The notes: generated by a model from the letters alone, not told the origin. A stretch of DNA of 36,054 nt from Hyphomicrobiales bacterium (GCA_028285595.1 JANQOW010000040.1:1-36054), one strand, 5' to 3'. Positions 16,640 to 24,466 are shown, counted from the first letter of the stretch. Translations and numbers: made by a program.

Positions 16640-18007
16640 TCAGTAAAACCCGAACCTTTCCTGGCGTGCCAGGTAGGGGCGCATGTTCTGCTTCAGCGCA
16701 GGTGGTTCGGCCGGAACTTCAGAGCTGTTCCCGAACGGGCTATGCCATGTGGATACGAAGGATCCGGAGTTCACAAGCGTGCCGGAGATCCTCAAAGTAT
16801 CGGACACGAAGCACAAATATCTGCACACGGTGTTGAAACCGCCGCCGGTGATTTCCACCCGCGAGCCGGGCGTATAAAAGATGCCCGCCAGATGAACGCT
16901 AACGCCCATGATCCTGTGCAGCTTCGGCGCGTCGTCCCCTCGGGCGGCCATGATGACCACACCGGCCCAAGCTCCGGTCTTCTTGGCGCGCAAGCCTAAC
17001 CTCCCGGCGCTTAGCTGCAATTCTGCCTGCTCATCGGCGAGATAGATCAAGACGTCCTCGCCGAGGATTGTCTTGCCGGCCATGGTGGCGTCGATGACGA
17101 GCGGCCCGCCTTTGATGACGTAGGTGCCCGGTTTCAGGACCACGCTTTCCGCCCCCGTTATGGTCAGACCATCGCAATAGACGCCAGGGTCCAGTTCAGG
17201 CGTTGCGCCGGTTGTTACGAAGGCGGTTTGCGAACACCCACTCGCGGGCGGTGCGGGCAAATTTGCCAGAAAGTCTCCGACCGGGTTCACGCCTGTGACG
17301 AATTTCTGCCCGGATGTGCCCGGGGCCCCGCCCGTAATATCTGCTCGCCACCCGCCATAGTTAAATGACCGGGCAAGGCTGAGGGCGTTGTTGGCATCGG
17401 AGTTGACCTGAAGCGTGTAGGTGTCCAAATCGGCATGAGAGACCAGCTCCATTGCCGGCTCTGCATCTGGGGAAAGAATGTGATAGCTGTGAGGGATCGG
17501 GATCACGGCCGTTGATCTCACATTCACATCGACAAAATCCTGATAGATTTTGCCAAAGAATGTGCGGACCGGATTGCCGCGGCCTTCGCTCAAACTGGCG
17601 TTGATCCAGACGGCGTTTGCCGGCGCTCGGTTCTGGAAGGGAACCAGCCAGTCCTTCTCGAAGTTCCACTGCCCGAACCAGATGTCATACTGCCCGATGG
17701 CCTTCGCGCCGACGCCGGCCGGCAGGTTATTCTGAGCAAACTCCCGCAGCGGGGCGCGGTAGTCAGAATTGGCCTCAGAGACATATTGGGTATGTGCGTA
17801 TCCGTCATCCCGGATCTTTGCCAGAACCGATAGGCCGGCCAAGTCGGCGGCTTGTTGAAGCCTGGACTTCTCTGCATAGAAGTGACCCACATCAACAGCC
17901 AACACGCCAAAGCCTAAAAGGATGGGAAACACCATCGATAGGGTGATTGCGGTGGCGCCGTCCTCGTTCTTCCAAAATCTACTCTTCAGTTTTTGCATTA
18001 CGGTCAT
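16640..18007 (-). CDS. TadG-like surface/pilus-assembly protein, copy B
   Basis: 455 residues. The N-terminus has the Tad-like layout: FWKNEDGATAITLSMVFPI leading into the membrane segment LLGFGVLAVDVGHFY, then KSRLQQAADLAGLSVL. The remaining roughly 400 residues are predicted extracytoplasmic. From about residue 245 they are rich in short beta-strand repeats with glycine turns (PGVYCDGLTITG, LKPGTYVIKGGPLVI, SAGRLGLRAKKTGAWAGV), suggesting a beta-helix-like ectodomain; that is inference. No MIDAS-type von Willebrand A motif is seen, unlike classical TadG. Only scattered cysteines are present, including CRYLC near the C-terminus. It is clearly paralogous to the product of 18566-20014: shared GFGVLAVDVGHFY, PANAV-INA-LSE, TFFGKI-QD and a PALK--RPY tail. 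The exact function is unknown. Confidence 0.7.
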   Translation of the reverse strand: MTVMQKLKSRFWKNEDGATAITLSMVFPILLGFGVLAVDVGHFYAEKSRLQQAADLAGLSVLAKIRDDGYAHTQYVSEANSDYRAPLREFAQNNLPAGVGAKAIGQYDIWFGQWNFEKDWLVPFQNRAPANAVWINASLSEGRGNPVRTFFGKIYQDFVDVNVRSTAVIPIPHSYHILSPDAEPAMELVSHADLDTYTLQVNSDANNALSLARSFNYGGWRADITGGAPGTSGQKFVTGVNPVGDFLANLPAPPASGCSQTAFVTTGATPELDPGVYCDGLTITGAESVVLKPGTYVIKGGPLVIDATMAGKTILGEDVLIYLADEQAELQLSAGRLGLRAKKTGAWAGVVIMAARGDDAPKLHRIMGVSVHLAGIFYTPGSRVEITGGGFNTVCRYLCFVSDTLRISGTLVNSGSFVSTWHSPFGNSSEVPAEPPALKQNMRPYLARQERFGFY

Positions 18008-18093
18008 GGGTCTACACTCAACTTAGGTGGGGGTTTCGTCGATCTTTCGCCTGGGCCTGGGTGGGGCCGGCAGGTGCCATCCTTGCCGGAAGA

Positions 18094-18510
18094 TCAATTC
18101 TTGCGATTGCTCTCCGGCGTGAACGGGCTCTTGTGGGTGCACTGGTAGCTGCGCAACGCAGAAATCGTGCGGATGCATTGATGGGCCAGCTTTTGAACAC
18201 CCTCCTCAATGTCCATGATCTCATTGGGCCTGAGGTCGGAGGACACCAGGACGGAAAGCTTGGCCAGCACGTCGGCATGGACAAGCTTCACCAACGTGTA
18301 GAGTTTCTGGGACGGCTCGGTCAGCCGGCCGGTCTTCTTGTGGGTGGCGATCTGCAACACCAGGTCTGTCAGTTTCTCCGTCTCCACGATGAACTCGTCA
18401 ATCAAGTCATCATGGTCTCTAACCCGGCGCAGATTTGATCTTGGCGCCTTCTGTGCGGGGTTCAGAACGTGGAATTGGCAGGTGTCGGCTTGAGCGGCTG
18501 TTTGAGACAT
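18094..18510 (-). CDS. Unknown small helical protein between two TadG-like genes
   Basis: 138 residues starting MSQTAAQADTCQFHV. The ATG at 18510 has GAAGGG about 8 bases upstream. A longer in-frame extension to 18753 is Arg/Ser-rich and lies inside the preceding gene, so it is rejected. I do not recognise the family. The middle (about 30-120) looks all-helical with regular heptad-like hydrophobics (DDLIDEFIVETEKLTDLVLQI, then KLYTLVKLVHADVLAKLSVL). There is no signal peptide or membrane segment, so it is probably cytoplasmic. It lies 55 bases after one TadG-like gene and 86 bases before the other on the same strand, suggesting a chaperone, adaptor or regulator for that set. This is contextual inference only. 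Confidence 0.65.
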   Translation of the reverse strand: MSQTAAQADTCQFHVLNPAQKAPRSNLRRVRDHDDLIDEFIVETEKLTDLVLQIATHKKTGRLTEPSQKLYTLVKLVHADVLAKLSVLVSSDLRPNEIMDIEEGVQKLAHQCIRTISALRSYQCTHKSPFTPESNRKN

Positions 18511-18565
18511 TTGGAAAACCCTTCTGATTTCTGGTGTTATGGCTGATCGAGGACGAATAGCCGGA

Positions 18566-20014
18566 CTATTCGGAGACGATGTAGGGCCGGAACGTGCGCT
18601 TGAGAGCGGGCGGTACCGGCGGCAGTGGTTCGGTGCCGTTCGGGGTGAATGGGCTGGACTGCTCCTGCAGGATCGACCCGTAGTTGACGCGTGTTGACCC
18701 ATTTCGGCCGGCAGAGTTAGAGCCTGAAGACGAGCCCGAACCCGCCGGCGCACCGCCGATCCTCATGGTTTGCGCCACAAGACAGACCTGGGTGCAGATG
18801 CCGTCAATGTTTGAGTTAAAGAAATCCACCCGGCTGTCTGGGGCATAGAAGATGCCGCCAAAATAGGCCGAGGCATCGTTGATCATCAGCACAGGCGGGG
18901 CGTTGGATCCGCGGGCGGCAAACACCGTCATGCCCGCATATACACCGGTGGTTGGGCCCCGAAGGTTCAAGATGCCGCCCCGCACTTGCATGGATGCGGC
19001 GCGTCCGCTGATGTATACCATCACGCCGTCTCCCTGAACGGTGCCGTTCTGCGGGAGACCGTTGGCGCCCACCGAGCTCACAGGGCTCTCCATCACAAAC
19101 GGACCGTCTTCGATGATGAAGACGCCCGGCTCGAGCGTGGCTTGGGCGAAGTTCCGGATGAACAGGCCGCCGCAATAACGGCCGGCCGGGATGACAGGGT
19201 TCAATTCGTCGAACTCGTTGACGGAGCTGCAGCCGGTCCTGGGCGAGGGCTCAGGCATGTGTCTCAGAAAATCGGCAACCGGATCCACGCCTGTAACAAG
19301 CTGTCCGCTCGCCACCTCACTGGCGAGATCGGGGGTCTGGCCCGTGGTGCGCATGAAGCCGCCCACCACGTTTGTTCCGACGCTGGCGTCAATTGCGTGT
19401 TCGGAGCGGGAATTGACCATAGTGCGCGGCACATCAATGTCGCCGTTGCGCAGGATCAGGGCGCCGTCGGCGTCTTCTGACAGAATGTGAAAGCTGGCCG
19501 GCACCGGAAGCACCGCCACGGAGCTGACGGTAATGTCCACATTGTCTTGGAAGATCTTGCCGAAGAAGGTTTGCGCCGCGTTGTCGCGGTCTTCGCTCAG
19601 CTGTGCGTTGATTCTGACCGCGTTGGCCGGAATAGCGTTGGCTGCGGCGTTGAATGTCTTGTGGGTGAAGTCCCATTGACCGAACTCCACATCTTGTGGC
19701 TGAACCGCCTTGTTGTTCGCCGCTTTCGGCATGTTCCGGTTGGCAAAGACCTGCACATTGGAGCCATAGTCGGTGGCGGCTTGGGCAACGCTGAGCAAAT
19801 CTGTGTCGCCGGCGTCCCTGATCTCGGTGAGTACGGCCAGTCCGCTGATATCGGTGGCCTGCTGCATCTCCGTTTTCAGCGAATAAAAATGGCCTACGTC
19901 CACGGCCAGCACGCCAAAGCCAATCATGGCGGGCAGAAAGATCGACGCCATCATGGCGGTGGATCCGGATTTGCTCTTCCAAAAGCTCTGGCTGGTGTTG
20001 TGCGCGTTACTCAT
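18566..20014 (-). CDS. TadG-like surface/pilus-assembly protein, copy A
   Basis: 482 residues. The N-terminal Tad-like segment FWKSKSGSTAMMASIFLPA and membrane helix IGFGVLAVDVGHFYSLK are followed by KTEMQQATDISGLAVL. A long extracytoplasmic part contains glycine-turn beta repeats (PAGRYCGGLFI, LEPGVFIIEDGPFVM, VRGGILNLRGPTTGVYAG) and a Ser/Gly-rich linker (GGAPAGSGSSSGSNSAG) before the PALKRTFRPY tail. It has no von Willebrand A MIDAS motif. It is paralogous to copy B at 16640-18007, so the pair arose by duplication with the unknown 138-residue gene between them. It follows the TadE-like gene by 51 bases. It probably displays a surface or pilus-tip domain; its partner and ligand are unknown. 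Confidence 0.7.
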   Translation of the reverse strand: MSNAHNTSQSFWKSKSGSTAMMASIFLPAMIGFGVLAVDVGHFYSLKTEMQQATDISGLAVLTEIRDAGDTDLLSVAQAATDYGSNVQVFANRNMPKAANNKAVQPQDVEFGQWDFTHKTFNAAANAIPANAVRINAQLSEDRDNAAQTFFGKIFQDNVDITVSSVAVLPVPASFHILSEDADGALILRNGDIDVPRTMVNSRSEHAIDASVGTNVVGGFMRTTGQTPDLASEVASGQLVTGVDPVADFLRHMPEPSPRTGCSSVNEFDELNPVIPAGRYCGGLFIRNFAQATLEPGVFIIEDGPFVMESPVSSVGANGLPQNGTVQGDGVMVYISGRAASMQVRGGILNLRGPTTGVYAGMTVFAARGSNAPPVLMINDASAYFGGIFYAPDSRVDFFNSNIDGICTQVCLVAQTMRIGGAPAGSGSSSGSNSAGRNGSTRVNYGSILQEQSSPFTPNGTEPLPPVPPALKRTFRPYIVSE

Positions 20015-20065
20015 TTTTCAAACTCATGTACCTGTGATCAATGCAATGCGAGGAGGACGGTTGCC

Positions 20066-20551
20066 CTAGGTCGGATTGGGGGTCTGATCGAACGCGGTGA
20101 TCCGTGGCGCCACCACGTTCACGGTCAGATTGTCAGCGAAGATATTGGCACTGACAAAGGGCAGCGGCATCAACGTGGCGGCCTCTGCCGTCTGGGTGAT
20201 GGTCACCGTAATCTGATTGGCGCCCACATTCTCATTGATGGTGACCGTGGTGCCATTGCGGACGAGACGGGCCATCTTCTGCTGCGCCGCGTCTATGGCG
20301 GCGGATTGTTCGACCAGCCCATAGGATACTGAGCGTAAGGTCTCGCCGGCGATCGACTGCATGGAGTGTTTGACGAAGATCACATGACCGAAGTTTATTG
20401 AGCCGGCCAGCAACATGATCAGGACGGGCATAGTGATGGCGAACTCAATCGCAGCCACGCCTGAGCGACATTTTTTGAATCCATGCGCAATTTTTTGAAC
20501 ACTTTTCGTCAAGTGTTCTTTTTTTGAGCCTGGCACGAGATTTTTTGCCAT
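20066..20551 (-). CDS. TadE-like pseudopilin
   Basis: 161 residues. A basic N-terminus leads into CRSGVAAIEFAITMPVL, which fits the Flp/TadE prepilin cleavage motif: Gly, then Glu at +5 and an aromatic at +6. A hydrophobic helix (IMLLAGSINFGHVIFV) and a TadE-like domain (KHSMQSIAGETLRSVSYG) follow. TadE pseudopilins are processed by the TadV/CpaA peptidase and take part in Flp/Tad pilus assembly; none of the other tad/cpa genes is in this window. The ATG at 20551 has a strong AGGAAAGG 8 bases upstream. It heads the TadE-TadG-unknown-TadG series. The upstream 20552-20700 region is markedly AT-rich, consistent with a promoter and possibly with acquired DNA. Confidence 0.8.
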   Translation of the reverse strand: MAKNLVPGSKKEHLTKSVQKIAHGFKKCRSGVAAIEFAITMPVLIMLLAGSINFGHVIFVKHSMQSIAGETLRSVSYGLVEQSAAIDAAQQKMARLVRNGTTVTINENVGANQITVTITQTAEAATLMPLPFVSANIFADNLTVNVVAPRITAFDQTPNPT

Positions 20552-20835
20552 GTTAGTGACCTTTCCTGTACTCTAGGAAAATGAGGTTATATTTGTACTG
20601 TATTGGAATTGTTGCTGAGTACGGGTGATTTAACAATCATCACTATTGAATAATAGAAATGGAATACTAGTTTTTTCGAGTTTTAATAATGTTGGTAAGG
20701 TTCTGTTAAGAGGCGCGTCACATCTCGTGATCGGCGCGCGCATTGGGGCCGTGTTGAGTGGTGCGGACACAACAAATCGGCCCGCCGGAATGGGAAGGAG
20801 ACCGGCAGGGGAGGCAGACGTCTTGGGTGAGCAGT
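20552..20835. other. AT-rich non-coding gap between TadE and the IS remnant
   Basis: About 280 bases without a supportable gene. The part next to tadE (20560-20710) is much richer in A and T than its surroundings and probably holds the TadE promoter. A weak repeat GTGAT...ATCAC is present near 20627-20645. The part nearer the transposase (20710-20835) is GC-rich again and would hold orfB in an intact IS3 element, but no orfB reading frame is recognisable. Confidence 0.5.
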
Positions 20836-21114
20836 TTAGGGCGGGCCTTCAGCCGATTCCTGCAAAATCAGCTTGTCGAGCGTGAGATCAGAAACTGCAC
20901 GCCTCAACCGTGCATTTTCCTCTTCAAGTTCTTTCAAACGTTGAACATGATCCACCTTCACCCCACCAAATTCGCGGCGCCAGCGATAATAGGTTTGAAC
21001 GCTTATGCCGATTTGCCGGCAGGCTTCGCCGGTTTTCATGCCGCGTTCCAGCAGCTCCTCAGCTTCGCGAAGGTGGGTCATGATTTGCTCCGTTGACGGC
21101 TTCTTTCGGCCCAT
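20836..21114 (-). CDS. IS3-family transposase OrfA, orphan
   Basis: 92 residues, full length for IS3-family OrfA (IS407/IS511-like). MGRKKPSTEQIMTHLREAEELLERG, GEACRQIGISVQTYYRWRREFGG (helix-turn-helix) and the leucine-zipper segment LKELEEENARLRRAVSDLTLDKLIL are all typical. OrfA binds the element's ends and is normally fused by -1 frameshifting to the OrfB integrase. Here the conserved LDKLILQESAEG is followed by a stop and no OrfB integrase sequence, so the element is a non-autonomous remnant. The start has an excellent RBS (GAGGAGGA). No target-site duplication was identified. Confidence 0.88.
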   Translation of the reverse strand: MGRKKPSTEQIMTHLREAEELLERGMKTGEACRQIGISVQTYYRWRREFGGVKVDHVQRLKELEEENARLRRAVSDLTLDKLILQESAEGPP

Positions 21115-21140
21115 GATTGCGTCCTCCTCAAGAATGATGT
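20836..21140 (-). mobile_element. Truncated IS3-family element
   Basis: Only orfA and its ribosome-binding region are recognisable; orfB and both terminal inverted repeats are missing or not identifiable. The exact ends cannot be placed from the sequence alone. Confidence 0.55.
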
Positions 21141-21276
21141 TTCAGCTCAAAAGTCATCGGCTCAACATCCACACCGGTCAGGCAAGGCCAGGACCAGTTG
21201 AGCCGACGGCGTCGGTTGTCCGATAACGGCCGACGGCGCCCGCAGGCGCTCAGTCGGTAAAGCGTGCGTTCCGGTT

Positions 21277-22071
21277 TCAGGCAGCTTCACACTGAGTGAG
21301 CTCATCGATGAAGCGGCCGAACAACTCGCCGCGCGAGGAAACCCCAAGCTTCAGATAGATGTGCTTGATATGGTTTTGGGTCGTGCCGGGCGTGATGCCG
21401 AGAATCCGGGCGATCGATTTTGCGGACTCGCCTGAAATGAGCAATCTGACAATCTGGTGTTCGCGCGGGCTTAAGGTTGTCGCACCGAAGCTGTCGAACG
21501 CGACGTTTGCGCGCTTCTTGGTGACGTCTTCTTCCGGCGCCTGGCTTTGCGTGCCCTGGAGTTCGTTGCGCGACGTCCAGATGCGCTGCAGTGCCACCGT
21601 CACCAATGGTGCAATGAGCTGGAATTCGGCCAGTTCGCTTGCGCGGAACGGTTTATAGGTCGCCGACCGGGTCAGGGTGATGACAACGGTCTTGCCGTCT
21701 CCGACCGAGCAGATATAGCCAATCTGATCGGAGAAACCATTTGTGGCAGCCAGATAGTTCTGACAGTAAGCCGTGGACTGGAAGTTGCGCGGCGCAATCT
21801 CCGTCACTTGGTAGGCCCCGGGCAGCACTTCGTTTTTCGCTGCCAGAAAGAAGGGGTCTTCCAGATAATGGCTCTCGCAATAGTCTGTCTTCACCGGGCG
21901 CTGATCCCGGTAATCAATGACCGTAGGAGCTTTGTCAGTTTCAAAACAGACAATCGACCAGGCATCAAAAGACGCTACACTGGCCAATGTGGTTGCCAGC
22001 TTTGTGGGCAGCAACCGTTCATCCTGCTCAGACAGAAAACTCGCGATGTCGTATATAAACCTTCCATTCAT
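21277..22071 (-). CDS. LuxR-family transcriptional regulator
   Basis: 264 residues from the ATG at 22071 (GAGGA 7 bases upstream). A TTG 36 bases upstream is the only longer alternative. The C-terminus is a LuxR-type helix-turn-helix: TTLSPREHQIVRLLISGESAKSIARIL, then TTQNHIKHIYLKLGVSSRGEL. The N-terminal 180 residues have aromatic-rich text (FDAWSIVCFE, YCESHYLEDPFF, YCQNYLAATNGFSDQIGYI) and look like a sensory domain. The motifs do not let me call an acyl-homoserine-lactone pocket, and no luxI synthase is nearby. It diverges from the PQQ-type dehydrogenase gene across a 497-base gap and lies upstream of the TadE/TadG set, so either may be its target. Confidence 0.85.
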   Translation of the reverse strand: MNGRFIYDIASFLSEQDERLLPTKLATTLASVASFDAWSIVCFETDKAPTVIDYRDQRPVKTDYCESHYLEDPFFLAAKNEVLPGAYQVTEIAPRNFQSTAYCQNYLAATNGFSDQIGYICSVGDGKTVVITLTRSATYKPFRASELAEFQLIAPLVTVALQRIWTSRNELQGTQSQAPEEDVTKKRANVAFDSFGATTLSPREHQIVRLLISGESAKSIARILGITPGTTQNHIKHIYLKLGVSSRGELFGRFIDELTQCEAA

Positions 22072-22568
22072 GGTTAAGTCCTCTATGCGAACCCCCCGGC
22101 TCTGCAACTTGACTCAACCCAAAGGCTACTTCTTTTTGGAAACAATTGATGTCCAGATTACGCAACCGCTGGACAGATACTGCACATATTTGACTGTATC
22201 GGACCAAAATTCTGGTTTTGATTGCTCATGACTGTATGGCAGGCATGATCACAAATGCCGTGCGATTGACCCAAATCCATCCGGTGCACGGTGTTGATCC
22301 TCCCACTGGGACTATCAGAATTATTCTGAGAGCGCGGCGGGTTGTCATTTTTAATTCTCGTTAAAAGTGTTTAATTTAATATAACTCAATTTAAGATAGA
22401 AAAATTTGCCATTACGCCGATCGCTTCAAAATGAGCGGCCGGGCGCATCATTGTCTGGCGCCCCTGTTGTCAGGCTTCTTAAATTAACGTGCTTGTGAGC
22501 GTGCTGATCTGGTGTGTATCGTTCCGCGTTCTATATCTAGAGCAAAGAACGCGGGAGATATATGTTCC
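22072..22568. other. Divergent intergenic region between luxR-type and PQQ-dehydrogenase genes
   Basis: About 500 bases with no supportable gene. It holds an AT-rich stretch (22350-22415), a 6-bp GGGCGC/GCGCCC hairpin near 22441-22463 and the strong hairpin at 22524-22554 next to the dehydrogenase start. It presumably carries both divergent promoters. Confidence 0.5.
22524..22554 (+). promoter_or_regulatory. Hairpin reaching the Shine-Dalgarno of the PQQ-type dehydrogenase
   Basis: CCGCGTTCT (22524-22532) pairs perfectly with AGAACGCGG (22546-22554) across a 13-base loop. The right arm shares its last two G with the ribosome-binding GGGAGA (22553-22558), so folding of the leader could mask initiation; the same palindrome could also be a protein-binding operator. 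No riboswitch class was recognised. Confidence 0.5.
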
Positions 22569-23684
22569 ATGACCCAGCGCATGCTTGTTCTGTTTGCCCT
22601 CGTGACGGGGCTGGCCCTGAGCGCTCCTGAGGCGCAGGCCAAGGTCTACAAGTCTGACGTCCACAGCTTCAGCGTGGATGTGTTGACGGACAAGCTGGAT
22701 AGCCCTTGGGGCTTTGCCTTCCTGCCCGGCGGCGGCTTCTTGATCACCGAGAAAGACGGCACGGTGCGCCTGCTGGAGAAGGGCGTGCTCTCAGATCCTC
22801 TATCCGGCGTACCAAAAGTGAGATCCAGCGGCCAAGGGGGTCTTATGGATGTGGCCATCGATCCCGATTTCAAAAACAACCGCCAAGTGTATCTGACCTA
22901 TTCTGAGCCTGGAGACGGCGGGATCGGCACGGCGCTTGCCCGGGCGACATTGAACGAGACCGCGCTAGAGGGCACCAAGGTGATCTTCCGCCAGAACATA
23001 AAGTCTGGTGGTGGGCGGCATTTCGGCTCGCGCATTGCCTTCGCGCCGGACGGCACGCTGTTTTTCACGATTGGGGACCGCGGGTCACCGGACCGCTCCC
23101 AGGACAGCCGTGATCATGCCGGCTCGGTTTTGCGCATCAACAAAGACGGCTCGGTGCCGGCCGACAATCCGTTTGCTGATGGCAAAAACGGCTTGCCGGA
23201 GATCTGGTCCATTGGCCATCGCAACACCCAAGGCATTGCGGTCCACCCGGAGAGCGGACAGATCTGGACGGTGTCTCACGGCGCCAGAGGAGGCGACGAG
23301 GTCAATCGGCCCGAGGCTGGCAAGAACTATGGTTGGCCGGTCATCTCCTATGGCCGCCACTACTCGGGCGGAAAGATCGGGGAAGGCACCAAGAAGGCCG
23401 GACTTGAACAACCGCTTCACTATTGGGATCCTTCCATAGCTCCGTCCAGCATGACGTTTTATGCCGGGTCTCTCTTTCCTGAGTGGAAGGGGGACCTGTT
23501 TGTGAGCGCTTTGTCCGGGCAAAAGATCGTTCGCCTGGATATGGAAGGCAATGAGATCATGGGCGAAGAAGATCTGTTGTACGACGAGTTCGGACGGATC
23601 AGACGCGTTGCGCAAGGCCCCGACGGCGCCCTCTATGCCATCACGGATGGTGGTGCGTTGATCCGGATGGCGCCGGCAAAATAA
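22569..23684 (+). CDS. Periplasmic PQQ-type aldose sugar dehydrogenase (GDH-B/YliI family)
   Basis: 371 residues from the ATG at 22569 (GGGAGA 10 bases upstream). A signal peptide, MTQRMLVLFALVTGLALS..EAQA, would be cut after A24. The mature part is a six-bladed beta-propeller of the soluble glucose/sorbosone dehydrogenase type: LDSPWGFAFLPGGGFLITEKDG, GGLMDVAIDPDF, GGRHFGSRIAFAPDGTLF with catalytic-base candidate His151, GHRNTQGIAV with PQQ-contacting Arg218, and GKNYGWPVISYG. Enzymes of this family oxidise aldose sugars to lactones in the periplasm using PQQ. No pqq synthesis genes are in the window. The gene stands alone; the convergent neighbourhood downstream offers no partner. Substrate preference cannot be told from sequence. 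Confidence 0.9.
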   Translation: MTQRMLVLFALVTGLALSAPEAQAKVYKSDVHSFSVDVLTDKLDSPWGFAFLPGGGFLITEKDGTVRLLEKGVLSDPLSGVPKVRSSGQGGLMDVAIDPDFKNNRQVYLTYSEPGDGGIGTALARATLNETALEGTKVIFRQNIKSGGGRHFGSRIAFAPDGTLFFTIGDRGSPDRSQDSRDHAGSVLRINKDGSVPADNPFADGKNGLPEIWSIGHRNTQGIAVHPESGQIWTVSHGARGGDEVNRPEAGKNYGWPVISYGRHYSGGKIGEGTKKAGLEQPLHYWDPSIAPSSMTFYAGSLFPEWKGDLFVSALSGQKIVRLDMEGNEIMGEEDLLYDEFGRIRRVAQGPDGALYAITDGGALIRMAPAK

Positions 23685-23861
23685 GAGCGCTGTGAAGACT
23701 GCCTAGACGGCCACCGGTGTAAAACTCTTCGCTTGGGTCTTTCAACGATTGACCGAAGCGTGCACGTTCACGTAGGGTCAGCCGCGTGGGGAGCCATAAA
23801 CGAGCACAAGACAGTGTTGCTGCCTTATTGGGCGTGGCAGCATCACGTGCGTATGGGGACT

Positions 23862-24278
23862 ATGGCAGAAGAAGCGCCAAACTGGGCGTTGCCTGATCTG
23901 TTCCAGTTGACGGAGCAGGATTTTGAAGGCCCAGACTTCAGTAAGCTGCTACTGCTTGTGTTGCGCAGGCTGCATGCAGACTTTCCAAATCTTATTGATC
24001 TCACCACCTGTATGAAGATCGTCTCCCACATTGAGGAGTTTTCTCAATTGTGGGGATGGCTGTCCGATCAAGGGATTGTGAGCGGTCCTGTGGATAACTG
24101 TAGCCTGACCTTGTCCGGCAAGCGGTCTTTTGACGCCGGCTTGAAAGAGCTGCCCACCCTGGGCGGCCGGTTTATGCGGGTGCAAGAAGGACTGGACGGA
24201 GACGATGCATCAGAGCTGCTGTTGGCCATGTTGAAGCATCATTTTGACTCCTTCGGTGGCCCCCCAGGCAGTGTGTAA
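23862..24278 (+). CDS. Unknown protein, possible winged-helix fold
   Basis: 138 residues starting MAEEAPNWALPDLFQLTEQ. An ATG at 23853 and a far-upstream TTG at 23733 are alternatives; none has a strong ribosome-binding site. I do not recognise the family. The pattern LLLLVLRRLHADFPNLIDL, then WGWLSDQGIVSG, then SLTLSGKRSFDAGL resembles a winged helix in which WLxxxGxI precedes a strand and LTxxGK, so a small DNA-binding or phage-like regulator is possible; this is weak inference. No signal peptide or membrane segment is seen. Its last 40 bases overlap the 3' end of the opposite-strand small gene. Confidence 0.55.
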   Translation: MAEEAPNWALPDLFQLTEQDFEGPDFSKLLLLVLRRLHADFPNLIDLTTCMKIVSHIEEFSQLWGWLSDQGIVSGPVDNCSLTLSGKRSFDAGLKELPTLGGRFMRVQEGLDGDDASELLLAMLKHHFDSFGGPPGSV

Positions 24279-24466
24279 AGCTTGGCCGTAGACTTGCTTC
24301 TGTTGATCAGATGGGTCGTTTCCAGCCTGGCCATCTCGAGCAGATAGGTCAAAAATCGCTGATTTTGCGCGTTTGACAGCGCGATTGCGTTATCGATGGC
24401 ACGAGCAATTTCTTGCAAGTCAACCTTTTGGCTTGACCTACTTGGTCCCGAAGTCTCAATAGACAT
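24239..24466 (-). CDS. Small unknown helical protein
   Basis: 75 residues from the ATG at 24466, chosen because GGAG lies 7 bases upstream; an in-frame ATG 12 bases earlier lacks this. The sequence has a Ser-rich N-terminus, an amphipathic helix pair (VDLQEIARAIDNAIALSNAQ and RFLTYLLEMARLETTHLIN) and a short Pro/Lys tail. No family is recognised. Possibly a regulatory or antitoxin-like peptide paired with the convergent 23862-24278 gene, but there is no diagnostic motif. Confidence 0.5.
   Translation of the reverse strand: MSIETSGPSRSSQKVDLQEIARAIDNAIALSNAQNQRFLTYLLEMARLETTHLINRSKSTAKLYTLPGGPPKESK

Noticed and set aside
21277-22071. Acyl-homoserine-lactone quorum-sensing receptor
   Set aside because: Only the LuxR-type DNA-binding end is certain. 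I could not identify the ligand-pocket residues and no synthase gene is nearby, so it is left as a generic LuxR-family regulator.
16640-24466. Prophage or integrated conjugative island
   Set aside because: Apart from the IS3 remnant there is no integrase, phage structural or conjugation gene, and no tRNA-flanked repeats were seen.
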